Origin: Clostridium ihumii AP5
Lineage (GTDB): Bacteria > Bacillota > Clostridia > Clostridiales > Clostridiaceae
Reading direction: 5' to 3'
Length of the DNA: 64,000 nt
NCBI RefSeq assembly: GCF_000612845.1
Contig: NZ_CCAT010000083.1
Location: forward strand, 186,001-250,000
Position numbers and translations under genes: made by a program. Shown piece after piece: positions 37,405-47,671 of the stretch. Each line of letters starts with the position of its first letter. The first letter of the stretch is position 1. The notes beneath the pieces are model-generated. The model was not told the DNA's origin, did no database searches, and saw nothing but the letters and a program-made list of their open reading frames with translations.

Positions 37405-37755
37405 GAATACAAGTTGAAACTTAAAATTATTTTTATTTCAGTTGAGAAAGAGCAATTTGAAATTTTGTACAAAAATTAACGATGAACAATTAACAATGAA
37501 GGATAAAACTGAAGTATCAGTTTTTTAAATCAATTTTTATAATGATTTGCAAAGCAAATGATTTAAACATCATATAAAAACATAGTTTTTAAGTATTTTT
37601 ATTTTTAGATATTAGGAACAAAGAGAGTAATATCAACCATCACTTTTCACTCTTACTTCTTACTTAGTTCCAAATATAAAAATAGGAATAACTTATAACT
37701 CTAGAATTATTATTTGATAAAGATATTATTTTAAATTTGAGCTTAGAAAACTATA
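37400..37755 (+). repeat. Dispersed intergenic repeat, copy D (356 bp)
   Basis: It opens with TATAGGAATACAAG, overlapping the last codons of the upstream gene, and closes with CTTAGAAAACTATA. It has three AATTAAC heptads on the left, ACTGA/TCAGT, the perfect hairpin ATTTGC/GCAAAT, AAAAAC/GTTTTT and GATATTA/TAATATC. It ends 61 bases before the preferred msrC start. Confidence 0.9.
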
Positions 37756-37816
37756 ATAAGTGTGTATAAACTAAAAACTTATAGTTGGAACGTATATGAT
37801 GATTGGGGATGGAAAT

Positions 37817-38302
37817 ATGTTTAAGCTTAGCAATATAGAAAAGATGACTAGGGAAGAAAGATATAAATTAATGATAAATTTTGTTACATCTCAAATGAGT
37901 AGTGAAAATGATATATTAGCAAATTTAAGCAATATCAGTGCTATAATATATGTTATGCTTGATGATATAAATTGGAGTGGATTTTACCTAAAAAGAGGTG
38001 ATGAATTAGTTTTAGGGCCATTTCAAGGTAAACCGGCATGTAACAGAATAAAAATAGGACATGGAGTTTGTGGAACAGCAGCTAAACTAAGAAAGATACA
38101 AAGAGTAGAGAATGTAGAAGAATTTCCGGGGCATATAGCTTGTGACTGTGAATCAAAGTCTGAAATAGTAATACCAATTATTAAAAATGATGAATTGTAT
38201 GGTGTTTTAGATATTGATAGTCCATTCTTAAAAAGATTTTCAGATTTAGAAGAAAAGTATCTAGTTAAGTTAGTAGATAAATTAGTAGAGTATATGAAAT
38301 AG
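37817..38302 (+). CDS. msrC: Free methionine-(R)-sulfoxide reductase (GAF domain)
   Basis: This single GAF-domain enzyme of about 161 residues reduces free methionine-R-sulfoxide. The fRMsr pattern is clear: FQGKPACNRIKIGHGVCGTA, QRVENVEEFPGHIACD and the following SEIVIPI, with the three conserved cysteines present and a fourth (CDCE) beside the last. ATG at 37817 sits after GGGGATGG and gives the normal N-terminus; ATGs at 37796/37799 are alternatives. It follows repeat copy D and precedes cvfB by 28 bases. Confidence 0.92.
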   Translation: MFKLSNIEKMTREERYKLMINFVTSQMSSENDILANLSNISAIIYVMLDDINWSGFYLKRGDELVLGPFQGKPACNRIKIGHGVCGTAAKLRKIQRVENVEEFPGHIACDCESKSEIVIPIIKNDELYGVLDIDSPFLKRFSDLEEKYLVKLVDKLVEYMK

Positions 38303-38330
38303 GAAAAATATAAAAATTAGGAGAATTTAA

Positions 38331-39170
38331 ATGATAAAAATTGGAGAAATAAATAAATTAAAAGTAATAAGAAAAGCGGAGTTTGGATATTATTTAAATG
38401 CAGAGACAGGAAACACATCTGATGATGTGTTATTACCTAACAAGAGTGCATTAGGACAAAAAATAGAAATTGATGATGAAATTGAAGTATTTATATATAG
38501 AGATTCAGAAGATAGAATAATTGCAACTATGAATATGCCATTGGTAACAGTAGGAAATATAGCATATTTAGAGGTTGTTGATAAAGCTAAAATTGGTTCA
38601 TTTGTAAATATAGGATTAGAAAGAGATGTGTTAGTTCCATTTAAAGAAGTTACTAATAAATTAGAAGTTGGTGAAAAATATTTATTTGCCTTATATTTAG
38701 ATAAAACAAATAGGCTAGCAGCAACCATGAAGATTGACAAATATTTACATGATACAAACTCATATGATATAGGACAAGAATTAGAAGGAACAGTATATGG
38801 ATTTCAAACAAATGGCTCAGCAGAAGTTGCTTTAGAAAATACTTATAGGGGTGTAATACTAAAAAATGAGTATTATGGAAGATTAAAAGTTGGAGAAGAA
38901 GTTAAAGTAAGAGTTAAGAAATATTATGAAGATGGAAAAGTTGGAGTTTCATTAAGAAAAGTTAGATTAGAAGAGAAAAAAGATTTAGAAACTCAGATAT
39001 ATGAATATCTTAAATCTAACAATGGATTTATGACTTTAAATGATAAGTCAGCACCACAAGATATTGAAAAGATATTTAAAACAAGTAAAAATGCGTTTAA
39101 AAGAGCTTTAGGTGGGCTTATGAAAAGAAAACTTATAGTTCAAGATTCAAATGGAACAAAGCTTTTGTAA
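38331..39170 (+). CDS. cvfB: CvfB-family S1-like RNA-binding protein
   Basis: The 279-residue protein has three S1-like beta-barrel segments (about 1-65, 70-135, 140-210), the last with the KVRVKKYYEDGKVGVSLRKV ending, and a C-terminal winged helix (FMTLNDKSAPQDIEKIFKTS minus ends). This is the CvfB/YitL layout. In Staphylococcus CvfB binds RNA and affects virulence gene expression; the role in clostridia is not established. AGGAGA precedes the start. It may be co-transcribed with msrC. Confidence 0.9.
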   Translation: MIKIGEINKLKVIRKAEFGYYLNAETGNTSDDVLLPNKSALGQKIEIDDEIEVFIYRDSEDRIIATMNMPLVTVGNIAYLEVVDKAKIGSFVNIGLERDVLVPFKEVTNKLEVGEKYLFALYLDKTNRLAATMKIDKYLHDTNSYDIGQELEGTVYGFQTNGSAEVALENTYRGVILKNEYYGRLKVGEEVKVRVKKYYEDGKVGVSLRKVRLEEKKDLETQIYEYLKSNNGFMTLNDKSAPQDIEKIFKTSKNAFKRALGGLMKRKLIVQDSNGTKLL

Positions 39171-39182
39171 TTAGGTTATTGT

Positions 39183-39219
39183 AAATAAGAAAACACTCAT
39201 TTATGAGTGTTTTCTTATT
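39183..39219. terminator. Bidirectional terminator
   Basis: Perfect arms AAATAAGAAAACACTCA and TGAGTGTTTTCTTATTT lie between convergent cvfB and the calcium ATPase gene. Confidence 0.9.
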
Positions 39220-41861
39220 TTAGATCTTTTAAATATTTTAATAAGCTCATTTGAAATTATTGGAATTAGGCTTATAATTATAACAAAAATCCAATCATTA
39301 ATAGTAAGTTTATAGACACCAAATAAAGAAGCTATAGGTGGAATAGTTATTACAAGTAATTGAAGTAAAAATCCTAATAAAATAGCACCTATTAAGTATT
39401 TGTTAGAAAAGACACCAATTGAAAATATTGATTTACTTTCATTTCTCATATTTAAAGAATGAGCTAGTTGAGTTCCACTTAAAACGGTGAAAGCTAGAGT
39501 TTGAGCATGAATTAATACCTTGGCACTTACATTAGATAAAGTCATAGTACTACCGCCATAAACCCTAACACCATATATAAATGCAACCAATGTTAATATA
39601 CCAATTAAAAATCCATTGAAAATAAGTGATAATATAGAGTTTTTAAACAGACTATCTTTAGGATTACGAGGTTTTTTATTCATTACTTCTTTATCACCAG
39701 GGTCAATACCTAAAGCAAGAGCTGGAAAAGTATCTGTAATTAAATTTACCCATAATATATGAGTAGCACTTAGTGGTGATGCCCACCCAAGTAATATTGC
39801 TAAAAATAGTGCGACAATCTCCCCAGCATTGCATGAAATTAAGAAAATTACTGATTTTTTTATGTTATTAAAAATATTTCTTCCTTCTTCAATAGCTGAA
39901 ACTATAGTAGAAAAATTATCATCAGTTAAAATCATATCAGAAGCACCTTTAGCTACATCTGTACCTGTTATACCCATAGAAACACCAATGTCAGCAGCTT
40001 TTAAAGAAGGGGCATCATTTACACCATCACCAGTCATAGAAACAATATTTCCCTTTGATTTAAAAGCTTTTACAATTTTAACTTTATGCTCAGGTGAAAC
40101 TCTAGCAAATACTCTTAAGCTATCAATTTTATTTGTCAATTCGTCATCAGATAAATTATTCAATTCTGATCCAGAAATTACTTCATCAATATTTTCAGCT
40201 ATGTTTAATTCTTTAGCTATAGCGAAAGCTGTATTTTTATGATCACCAGTTATCATTATAGTTTTTATACCAGAATTTTTACAAAGTGCAATAGAATCTT
40301 TAACCTCAAGTCTTGGTGGGTCTATCATTCCAACTAAACCTATAAAAATTAAATCTTTTTCTATGTCTGAATCAGTCAATGTATTAAAATCAGAAATTTC
40401 TTTAAAGGCTGCACCTAATACTCTTAATGCATCATCTGACATTTTATAAGATGCATTTAAAATTTCTTCTTTGAGAGATTCAGTAAAATCTAAAATATCA
40501 TTATTAATATAAATTTTATTACACAAATTTAAAAGGTTATCTGTAGCACCTTTTGTAAAAATATAGTAAGCGGAATCATACTTATTTATAGTGCTCATAA
40601 GCTTTCTATCAGAATCAAAAGGTAATTCTCTAACACGAGGATGTAGATTATTAAGTTCAGATTTTTCTATATTGTAATTATTACCCACATCAATTAGAGC
40701 GACTTCAGTTGGATCACCAGTTTGATTGCCATTATTAGATGTTGCATCATTACATAAAACTAAGTTTTCAATTAATAATCTTTCTATAGAATTATTAAGA
40801 TTAAGACTGTTAATATCTTTTAATAAATTGTTAGCATAAAATTTTTGTACAGTCATTTTATTTTGTGTTAATGTTCCTGTTTTATCAGAACAAATTATAT
40901 TTACTGATCCTAGAGTTTCAACAGCAGGAAGCTTTCTAATAATTGCATTTTGTTTAATCATTTTTTGGACACCAATTGCAAGTACTATAGTAACTATAGC
41001 AGGAAGACCCTCTGGGATTGCAGCTACAGCTAAACTTATAGAAGTTATAAACATATCTAACATGTTTCTTCCTTGAATCATTCCAACAATGAACATTAAA
41101 ACACTTATGCCAACAGCTAAGAAACCAAGGTATTTCCCTAGTTGCTCTAATTTTATTTGAAGTGGTGTTTGTTCATTTTCACTTTCATCTAACATTTTAG
41201 CAATTTTGCCAATTTCAGTATTCATGCCAGTAGAAACTGCGATACCGATTCCTCTGCCATATGTAGCAAGAGTTGACATGAAAGCCATATTTTTTTGGTC
41301 GCCTAAAGGAACATCATCACTACTCAATGTTATATTTGCGTCTTTATTTGTAGGAACAGATTCTCCAGTTAGAGCAGATTCTTCTATTTGTAAATTTGCA
41401 CTTTCTATAAGACGCAAATCACAAGGAATATATCTGCCAGCATCTATTATAACTATATCACCCGGAACAACTTCTTCAGATGGTATTTCATATATAGAAT
41501 TGTCTCTTTTTACTAGAGCCTTAGGTGTAGATAATTCTTTTAAAGCTTCCAATGCTTTTTCAGCTTTAGATTCTTGAATCATACCAACTATGGCATTAAT
41601 AAGAATTACTATAGCTATAATTATAGTATCACTGACCTCGCCAACTAAAAAAGATAATATAGCTGCTATTATAAGTATATAAATCATTATGTCATTTAGT
41701 TGAGCAAAAAACATTTGAAGTTTTGTTTTAGATTTTTTGGTAGAAAATTTGTTTAAACCATATTTAGTTCTTTGTTCTGCAACTTGGCTAGATGTAAGTC
41801 CCATATCTAAATTTGAATTTAAATCTTTAACTACATCTCCAATACTTTTTTTAAACCACAT
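39201..41861 (-). CDS. Calcium-translocating P-type ATPase (PMCA/SERCA-type)
   Basis: This 886-residue membrane pump exports calcium. It has an N-terminal cation ATPase domain, the TGES actuator motif, the membrane motif AAIPEGLPAIV, the phosphorylated Asp in CSDKTGTLTQNKM, the nucleotide-binding KGA segment, and the hinge GDGVNDAPSLK. About ten membrane helices are visible. The C-terminal helix segment has the SCNAGEIVALFLAI and NLITDTFPALALG calcium-site residues. It stands alone; the ATG follows AGAGGTGAT. Magnesium or other cation specificity cannot be fully excluded. Confidence 0.93.
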   Translation of the reverse strand: MWFKKSIGDVVKDLNSNLDMGLTSSQVAEQRTKYGLNKFSTKKSKTKLQMFFAQLNDIMIYILIIAAILSFLVGEVSDTIIIAIVILINAIVGMIQESKAEKALEALKELSTPKALVKRDNSIYEIPSEEVVPGDIVIIDAGRYIPCDLRLIESANLQIEESALTGESVPTNKDANITLSSDDVPLGDQKNMAFMSTLATYGRGIGIAVSTGMNTEIGKIAKMLDESENEQTPLQIKLEQLGKYLGFLAVGISVLMFIVGMIQGRNMLDMFITSISLAVAAIPEGLPAIVTIVLAIGVQKMIKQNAIIRKLPAVETLGSVNIICSDKTGTLTQNKMTVQKFYANNLLKDINSLNLNNSIERLLIENLVLCNDATSNNGNQTGDPTEVALIDVGNNYNIEKSELNNLHPRVRELPFDSDRKLMSTINKYDSAYYIFTKGATDNLLNLCNKIYINNDILDFTESLKEEILNASYKMSDDALRVLGAAFKEISDFNTLTDSDIEKDLIFIGLVGMIDPPRLEVKDSIALCKNSGIKTIMITGDHKNTAFAIAKELNIAENIDEVISGSELNNLSDDELTNKIDSLRVFARVSPEHKVKIVKAFKSKGNIVSMTGDGVNDAPSLKAADIGVSMGITGTDVAKGASDMILTDDNFSTIVSAIEEGRNIFNNIKKSVIFLISCNAGEIVALFLAILLGWASPLSATHILWVNLITDTFPALALGIDPGDKEVMNKKPRNPKDSLFKNSILSLIFNGFLIGILTLVAFIYGVRVYGGSTMTLSNVSAKVLIHAQTLAFTVLSGTQLAHSLNMRNESKSIFSIGVFSNKYLIGAILLGFLLQLLVITIPPIASLFGVYKLTINDWIFVIIISLIPIISNELIKIFKRSKIRKHS

Positions 41862-42508
41862 TAAATAATCACCTCTATTAATGGTATTTATTATATCTTA
41901 TGATTGAAATAATATTATTAGCATAATATTTAGTATCAACTAAAAAAAGAAAAATATTTATAGATTAAATTATATGTTGTATTAAATTTTGTATTAATTT
42001 TTAATTCATAAATTCAATACAATATATAAAATATTGATTAGTGATGGGTGAAAAACAAATAAATATTAATAAAATATTAACGGACTTAAAAAGAAGATTA
42101 AGTTTAATTTAATATTTAAAAGAAAATATTATTTTAAAAAATTAAAAATAATAAAAAAATATAACACAAAAAACCCTAAGAATATAGAAAAATATACTAA
42201 AATAGCCAAAAAAATAATAAAATAAGACATAAAAAGTCAAAAATACAGAAAATTATTAATAGTATTAATTTTTTTTAATGTGTTGCTTTTATAAAAAGTA
42301 TGTATTATATTATTAATTGTGAGATTGATATATTAACAAAATGTTAATAAGAAAAATAAAATTAATAATTTTCTTTTGGCCAAAAAATAAAAATATTAAT
42401 TACATAAAATAAAGCAAAATAAAATCAATTACATAATAACATTTTGAATAATCTCAATATTTATAAAAGAAATTATAGTTTTAATTCGAACAATAGGAGG
42501 AATATTTA
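41862..42508 (+). promoter_or_regulatory. Long leader region of MFS gene 1: promoter and GGCC palindrome
   Basis: TTGCTT (42283) and TATATT (42306) are spaced by 17 bases. A perfect palindrome TTTTGGCCAAAA (42374-42385) lies about 65 bases downstream in the transcribed leader. The leader of the second MFS gene has the same arrangement. The 400 bases upstream of the promoter are A/T-rich with nothing else recognised. Confidence 0.6.
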
Positions 42509-43843
42509 ATGAACGAAGATTTACAAAAACGTTATAAACATAACAGTAATATGTTTTTAATTAGTTACATATTCATGGGAATAATGAGTGGTATGGCTTT
42601 TGACGTACTAGTTACATTCTTAAACCAAGTAGCTCCAACAGTTGCAAAAAGTTATTCAGTTTGGATGGGTGCTGCAACATTATTAACAGCTTTAATGGTT
42701 GCATTAGCTCCAAAAATTGGTTATAAAAAAATAATAATATCAGGACCAATTATATCAATAGCGGCACTTGTATTAGTTAAATTTTCAGATAATACATTTT
42801 CATCAATAGCAATAACATTAGGATTATTAATAGGTGTTGTATTATTTGATGCTATATTACCACCATTTTTAACACAATATACAACGGTAGAAAATAGAGA
42901 TAAAGTTTTCTCAAGAGTTATGTATACTAACGTTATGGGTATGGCACTAGCTAGTTTTACAGGCGGTATGTTAGTTGTTTATAGATTTGCAACAAGATTA
43001 GGTATATCATACTCAGAAGCAAAAGCATTATCAGGAAAAATTGCAGAATTTACAAAAGAGCAAAACTTAGGATATACACTTGCACATAAAGATGCATTAT
43101 TAATGTTTATAATAGTATCAATTGCAGCATTAATACCACTATTCTTATTAAAAGAAGTAAAAGAAGATTATGCAGCTAAAGAAGAATCTGGTAAAAAGAA
43201 ATTTGATTTAAAAGTACTTGCAAACAAATATGCATTATTATACTTAGTTTATAACTTCTTAATAAGATTTGGTGCAGGACTTATTACTCCATATTTCGCA
43301 ATATTCTTAGGTAGTTTAGGAATAGATAGAGCTACAGTTTCAATGCTTGTTACATTACAAACATTAGCAATGTGCATATTCATGATGTTCTCACCATGGC
43401 TTGTTAAAAAGTTTGGTAGAGTTGTATCAATTGGAGGACTTGCATCAATATCAATACCATTCATGTTAATCATAGGAAACGGAGATAAATTTGGTAGCAT
43501 GATGGTACTTGCAGTAGGAGCAGGATTATTCTTTAGATCAGGATTCATGAACGCAGCAAATCCAATAGTACAATCATTACCAATGGAATTCGTTACAAAA
43601 GAGTTAAGACCGGCATATAGTTCAATAATATTCGTATCACAATCAGTTGCAACTACACTTGCAGGTTTCTTTACAGCAGGTTTCTTATTTAATGATAAGT
43701 TCTTTGGAAACTCAGGATATAGAATAGCATACTATGTAACAGCTGTAATGTATACTATAGCTATAGTAATTATGCTAACTCAATTTACTAAGAAGTTTAA
43801 TAGACCACAAACAGACGATAAAAAAGAAGAAAAGGCAGCATAA
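42509..43843 (+). CDS. MFS transporter, paralogue 1
   Basis: This 444-residue major facilitator protein has about twelve membrane helices, a charged central loop (about 225-240), and a basic C-terminal tail. The substrate is unknown. It shares most of its sequence with the next gene, especially the last 120 residues (IGNGDKFGSMMVLAVGAGLFF and MNAANPIVQSLPMEFVTKEL), where DNA identity is also high. Codons are notably regular, as in well-expressed genes. AGGAGGA precedes the ATG. It has its own promoter and terminator. Confidence 0.88.
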   Translation: MNEDLQKRYKHNSNMFLISYIFMGIMSGMAFDVLVTFLNQVAPTVAKSYSVWMGAATLLTALMVALAPKIGYKKIIISGPIISIAALVLVKFSDNTFSSIAITLGLLIGVVLFDAILPPFLTQYTTVENRDKVFSRVMYTNVMGMALASFTGGMLVVYRFATRLGISYSEAKALSGKIAEFTKEQNLGYTLAHKDALLMFIIVSIAALIPLFLLKEVKEDYAAKEESGKKKFDLKVLANKYALLYLVYNFLIRFGAGLITPYFAIFLGSLGIDRATVSMLVTLQTLAMCIFMMFSPWLVKKFGRVVSIGGLASISIPFMLIIGNGDKFGSMMVLAVGAGLFFRSGFMNAANPIVQSLPMEFVTKELRPAYSSIIFVSQSVATTLAGFFTAGFLFNDKFFGNSGYRIAYYVTAVMYTIAIVIMLTQFTKKFNRPQTDDKKEEKAA

Positions 43844-43906
43844 TAATATATATTATTATGAAGCAATAAAAATTTGATATAGTTCACAACGTTTACATTG
43901 TTTTAA

Positions 43907-43937
43907 AAAATACCAATCATTTTGATTGGTATTTTTA
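43907..43937 (+). terminator. Terminator of MFS gene 1
   Basis: Arms AAATACCAATCA and TGATTGGTATTT are followed by T-rich sequence. Confidence 0.85.
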
Positions 43938-44539
43938 TTTTATGGAAGTTTAAACTTTTACTAATAAATCAAAATGTAATTAAGCATTGAAATTAATATA
44001 TCTAAAATTAGATTATAAATGTATAAAATGAAAATTTAGAATAGAATTTTATAATGCTTTAATATAAGATAACTGCAATAAAAAACAGAAAATTAATAAA
44101 AAAAAATAAATTTATAATATAATTAAAATTTTTAATATAGGTAAAATATATTTAAGTTCAATTACATCATATTATTGTAATAAAACTAAATAATTGGTAG
44201 TGATTACAGTGATTTATATGAAATATAATAATTTTAATAAAATTAAGTGTAAGGATAAAAAAAGAATATAAAAGTTTAATTTATAAAAACACAAAGAATA
44301 AAATTGAAAATTAAGAATATTTTTAATTTTAAATAATGTCTTGATTTTAGCATTTGTGTATATTATATTACTAATTGAGCGAAATTATTAATAAATTATG
44401 AATTATTTAATAATATGTATACAATTCTGGCCGGAATTTTATAAAAATTTAATAAAGGTTAATTTAAAAATAAAAATTAATTAATAGTAAGCTTAAAATT
44501 AGAAATTATTAATATCTCATAAAGCAGGGGGAGAATTTA
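43938..44539 (+). promoter_or_regulatory. Long leader region of MFS gene 2: promoter and GGCC palindrome
   Basis: TTGATT (44341) and TATATT (44364) have 17-base spacing, and AATTCTGGCCGGAATT (44423-44438, one mismatched pair) lies about 60 bases downstream. TATTATATTA-TAATTG is shared with the leader of MFS gene 1. The upstream 400 bases are A/T-rich without other signals. Confidence 0.6.
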
Positions 44540-45871
44540 ATGAACGAAGAGTTATTAAAGCGTTATAAACATAATAGTAGAATGTTCTTTTTAAGTTATT
44601 TATTCATGGGTATATTAAGTGGTATTGTTAATGATACATTAATAACATTCCTAAAACAAGCTCAACCAGGAATAGCAAACAGTTACACAATATATTCAGG
44701 AATAGCAACTTTATTAGCAGCAGCATTAGTTGCAGCAATAAGTAAAGTTGGATATAAGAAAATATTAGTTTTTGGTGGAGCAGTTTCAATAGCTGGATTA
44801 GTACTAGTAAGTTTTACTAGAAGCTGGATAGCTGTAAGCTGTATAACACTTGCATTATTATTAGGACTATTATTATTTGACTGTGTATTGCCACCGTTCT
44901 TAACACAATACACAACAGAAGAAGAAAGAGATAAAATGTTCTCAAGAACTATGTACTCAAACGTTGCAGGTATGGCAGTAGCTAGTTATACTGGCGGTAT
45001 GCTAATCGTTTGGAGATTTGCAGCAAGAATGGGAATAGGATATGCAGAAGCAGAAGCTTTATCAAGTAAAGCAGCAGAATTTACATCAGCACAAAATACA
45101 GCATACATATCAGCACATACAGATATACTATTAATATTTGTAGTAATGGCTATTTTAGGAACAATTCCACTATTACTACTAAAAGAAGTAAAATCAGACT
45201 ATAGAGCTGAAGGCAAAAATGGTGAAAAAGTTAAAACTGATTGGAAAGTTTTATGCAATAAATATGCATTATTATACTTAATATACAATAGTTTAATAAG
45301 ATTTGGTGCATCTCTTATAGTTCCATACTTTACTATATTCTTAGGAACTCTAGGAATTGGTAGAGCGGTAGTTTCTAAACTTGTTGCAGTACAAACACTA
45401 GCAATGGTTATATTTATGGTATTCTCACCATGGTTCTCTAAGAAGTTTGGTAGAGTTACATCAATATCAGTATTATCACTACTTTCAATACCATTCATGT
45501 TAATCATAGGAAATGGTGATAAGTTTGGTAGTATGATGGTACTTGCTGTAGGAGCAGGATTATTCTTTAGATCAGGTCTTATGAATGCAGCTAACCCAAT
45601 AGTACAATCATTACCAATGGAATTCGTTACTAAAGAATTAAGACCAGCATATAGTTCAGTTATATTCGTTTCTCAATCAGTAGTAACTATACTTGCAGGT
45701 TTATTCACAGCAGGATTCTTATTTAATGATAAGTTCTTAGGAGCTTCAGGATATAGAATAGCTTACTATGTTACAGCAGTTCTTTACCTTATAGCAATAG
45801 GAGTTCTAGCAACTCAATTCACTAAGAAATTTAATAGACCACAAAGTGAAAATAAAGAAGACGTAGCATAA
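44540..45871 (+). CDS. MFS transporter, paralogue 2
   Basis: This is a 443-residue tandem paralogue of the preceding transporter, with the same start (MNE-L-KRYKHNS), about twelve membrane helices and an almost identical last third. The N-terminal two thirds have diverged, including the FSRTMYSNVAGMAVASYTGG segment, so substrate range may differ. The ribosome site is AGGGGGAG. It has a separate promoter-like leader and shares a terminator with the convergent chromate-transport genes. The substrate is unknown. Confidence 0.88.
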   Translation: MNEELLKRYKHNSRMFFLSYLFMGILSGIVNDTLITFLKQAQPGIANSYTIYSGIATLLAAALVAAISKVGYKKILVFGGAVSIAGLVLVSFTRSWIAVSCITLALLLGLLLFDCVLPPFLTQYTTEEERDKMFSRTMYSNVAGMAVASYTGGMLIVWRFAARMGIGYAEAEALSSKAAEFTSAQNTAYISAHTDILLIFVVMAILGTIPLLLLKEVKSDYRAEGKNGEKVKTDWKVLCNKYALLYLIYNSLIRFGASLIVPYFTIFLGTLGIGRAVVSKLVAVQTLAMVIFMVFSPWFSKKFGRVTSISVLSLLSIPFMLIIGNGDKFGSMMVLAVGAGLFFRSGLMNAANPIVQSLPMEFVTKELRPAYSSVIFVSQSVVTILAGLFTAGFLFNDKFLGASGYRIAYYVTAVLYLIAIGVLATQFTKKFNRPQSENKEDVA

Positions 45872-45880
45872 TAAAAAATG

Positions 45881-45927
45881 AAAGCAATATCAAAAAGAAA
45901 GTAAAATCTTTTTGATATTGCTTTTTT
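45881..45927. terminator. Bidirectional terminator
   Basis: Perfect 18-base arms AAAGCAATATCAAAAAGA and TCTTTTTGATATTGCTTT separate convergent genes. Confidence 0.92.
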
Positions 45928-46447
45928 AATAAAATATTATTCCTAAGATAGCAGAAAATACAATTATTAATATAGGATGTATCTTGGTCTTGAATAATAG
46001 AATAGCAATTATTCCACCAATAATTAAACTTTTAAAATCTATATATGAGGTTTTACTAAGAGAAATAAAAACTCCAATTATTAAACCTATTAAAGCAGGT
46101 TTCATTCCAGAAAGTGCAGAAGTTAATAATTTAGATTCTTTAAATTTCTCAAAAAAGATATATGCAAGTGTTACTAGTATGAAAGAGGTTGTTACAACAC
46201 CTAAAGTAGCAACTATACTTCCGAGTACACCATATACTCTATATCCAGCAAAAGTAGCACAATTTATAGCAACAGGTCCAGGTGTCATTTGAGAAATACC
46301 TATTATATCAACAAACTCACTAGAACTAAGCCAATGATTGTTTGTAACTACTTCTTTTTCTATAAGTGATAATATTGCATACCCACCACCAAATCCAAAA
46401 GTTCCAACTTTTAAGAAAGCTAAATAAAGTTTTAAAAGAATAGGCAT
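45926..46447 (-). CDS. chrA: Chromate transporter family protein, second half
   Basis: This 173-residue membrane protein is one of two short CHR-family proteins encoded side by side. It has the family start FGFGGGYAILSLIEKEVV and the signature MTPGPVAINCATFAGYR. Short CHR proteins act in pairs as inversely oriented halves. Chromate efflux is the family name only; the natural substrate here is unknown. Its ATG immediately follows the stop codon of the partner gene, indicating coupled translation. Confidence 0.9.
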   Translation of the reverse strand: MPILLKLYLAFLKVGTFGFGGGYAILSLIEKEVVTNNHWLSSSEFVDIIGISQMTPGPVAINCATFAGYRVYGVLGSIVATLGVVTTSFILVTLAYIFFEKFKESKLLTSALSGMKPALIGLIIGVFISLSKTSYIDFKSLIIGGIIAILLFKTKIHPILIIVFSAILGIIFY

Positions 46448-46984
46448 TTAAGACACCTTCTTTCTATTATAAATTATGCCATATATAGCAGATAATATAA
46501 TAATTATTACAGGGTTAATATCAAATAAAACTACTAAAATTACAGTAAATATAATTATAAGTATATTATTGATGTTTTTCTTTATAGATTTACTAAGACT
46601 GACAACTGCAACTAACACTAATAATGGAACAGCAGCATTTATACCTTTAAACATTCTTTCAACAATATGTAAACTTCTAAATTTTTCAAAAAACATTGCT
46701 ATAAGGACTATTATAAAAAAAGATGGTAATGAGACCCCTAATAATCCTAGTATGGCTCCTGGAAGTTTGCCTATCTTATAGCCTATAAAAGTACAAGTAT
46801 TAATAGCAAGAGCACCTGGGAAGCTCTGAGCTATAACTAGTATATCTAGAAATTCTTCCTTGGTAAGCCAGTTATGATTTTCTACAACTTCTTTTTCAAT
46901 TAAAGGAATCATTGCATAACCACCACCAAATGTAAAACTTCCTATTTTGAAGAAAGTCCAAAACATTTGAAATAAATTTTTCAT
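46448..46984 (-). CDS. chrA: Chromate transporter family protein, first half
   Basis: The first of two short CHR proteins, about 178 residues with some six membrane helices. The motif GSFTFGGGYAMIPLIEKEVV and the signature SFPGALAINTCTFIGYK parallel its partner, so the pair arose by duplication. ATG at 46984 is chosen because GGCGGTG lies nine bases upstream; the GTG at 46996 lies inside that site. The two genes form an operon ending at a shared terminator. Confidence 0.9.
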   Translation of the reverse strand: MKNLFQMFWTFFKIGSFTFGGGYAMIPLIEKEVVENHNWLTKEEFLDILVIAQSFPGALAINTCTFIGYKIGKLPGAILGLLGVSLPSFFIIVLIAMFFEKFRSLHIVERMFKGINAAVPLLVLVAVVSLSKSIKKNINNILIIIFTVILVVLFDINPVIIIILSAIYGIIYNRKKVS

Positions 46985-47205
46985 AAAATAATTCACCGCC
47001 TTTTATAATATTATTTACTAATGGTAATAAAAAAATGAACATAAAATAATAAACATTATATACCATTTTGAAAAAAATTACCAACAACATATTTTTTTAT
47101 TAGCTTTCAATTAATAAAAGTTTTGTATATAAATTAAAATACCTATATAATATATGTAAGAATACAATCTAAAATTTTATTTATACATATAAGTGGAGGA
47201 GTTAA

Positions 47206-47628
47206 ATGGAAATATCTAAAGTAAGGAATACACCGCAGTTGCAACAAGAAAAAAGTAGAGTTAGTAGGCAAATGGATTTTTCACAGAATTTTAACTTTGC
47301 ACAACAAAAAAAATCAGAAGAAGAATTAAAAAAAATGCTTAAGGGCATAAAAAACAAAGGATTAAAGTTGGTGGCAAGTAAAAGTTATGCTGATGTTAAA
47401 GCATATAAAAGAGAAATAAAAGCATACTTAGAATCTGTTTTGGCATTTATGTATTCAGTTAAAAGAGATACAAGCTTTTGGCAAACTCAATATTTTTTAA
47501 CTGTTGAAACTATAGATAAAAAATTAGAAGAATTAACTATAGCTTTAATAAATGAAGAAAAAGAAAATTTAGATGTGGCAAGCACTGTAGATGATATAAC
47601 AGGATTGATAGTAGATGTATATAAATAA
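47206..47628 (+). CDS. YaaR family protein (DUF327)
   Basis: This 140-residue, mostly helical soluble protein fits YaaR: a polar start, then KGLKLVASKSYADVKAYKRE and a hydrophobic helix ESVLAFMYSVKR. The family function is unknown; in Bacillus the gene lies near the replication/recombination region. The ATG follows GTGGAGGAG. It is single and its stop codon lies in the left arm of a long terminator shared with the convergent gene. Confidence 0.85.
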   Translation: MEISKVRNTPQLQQEKSRVSRQMDFSQNFNFAQQKKSEEELKKMLKGIKNKGLKLVASKSYADVKAYKREIKAYLESVLAFMYSVKRDTSFWQTQYFLTVETIDKKLEELTIALINEEKENLDVASTVDDITGLIVDVYK

Positions 47629-47671
47629 AATCAATGACATACTCAAATGAAGTATGTCATTGATTTTATTT
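47624..47671. terminator. Bidirectional terminator with perfect 21-base arms
   Basis: Arms beginning AAATAAAATCAATGACAT and ending ATGTCATTGATTTTATTT pair perfectly over 21 bases around a six-base loop, and include the stop codons of both convergent genes. Confidence 0.92.
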
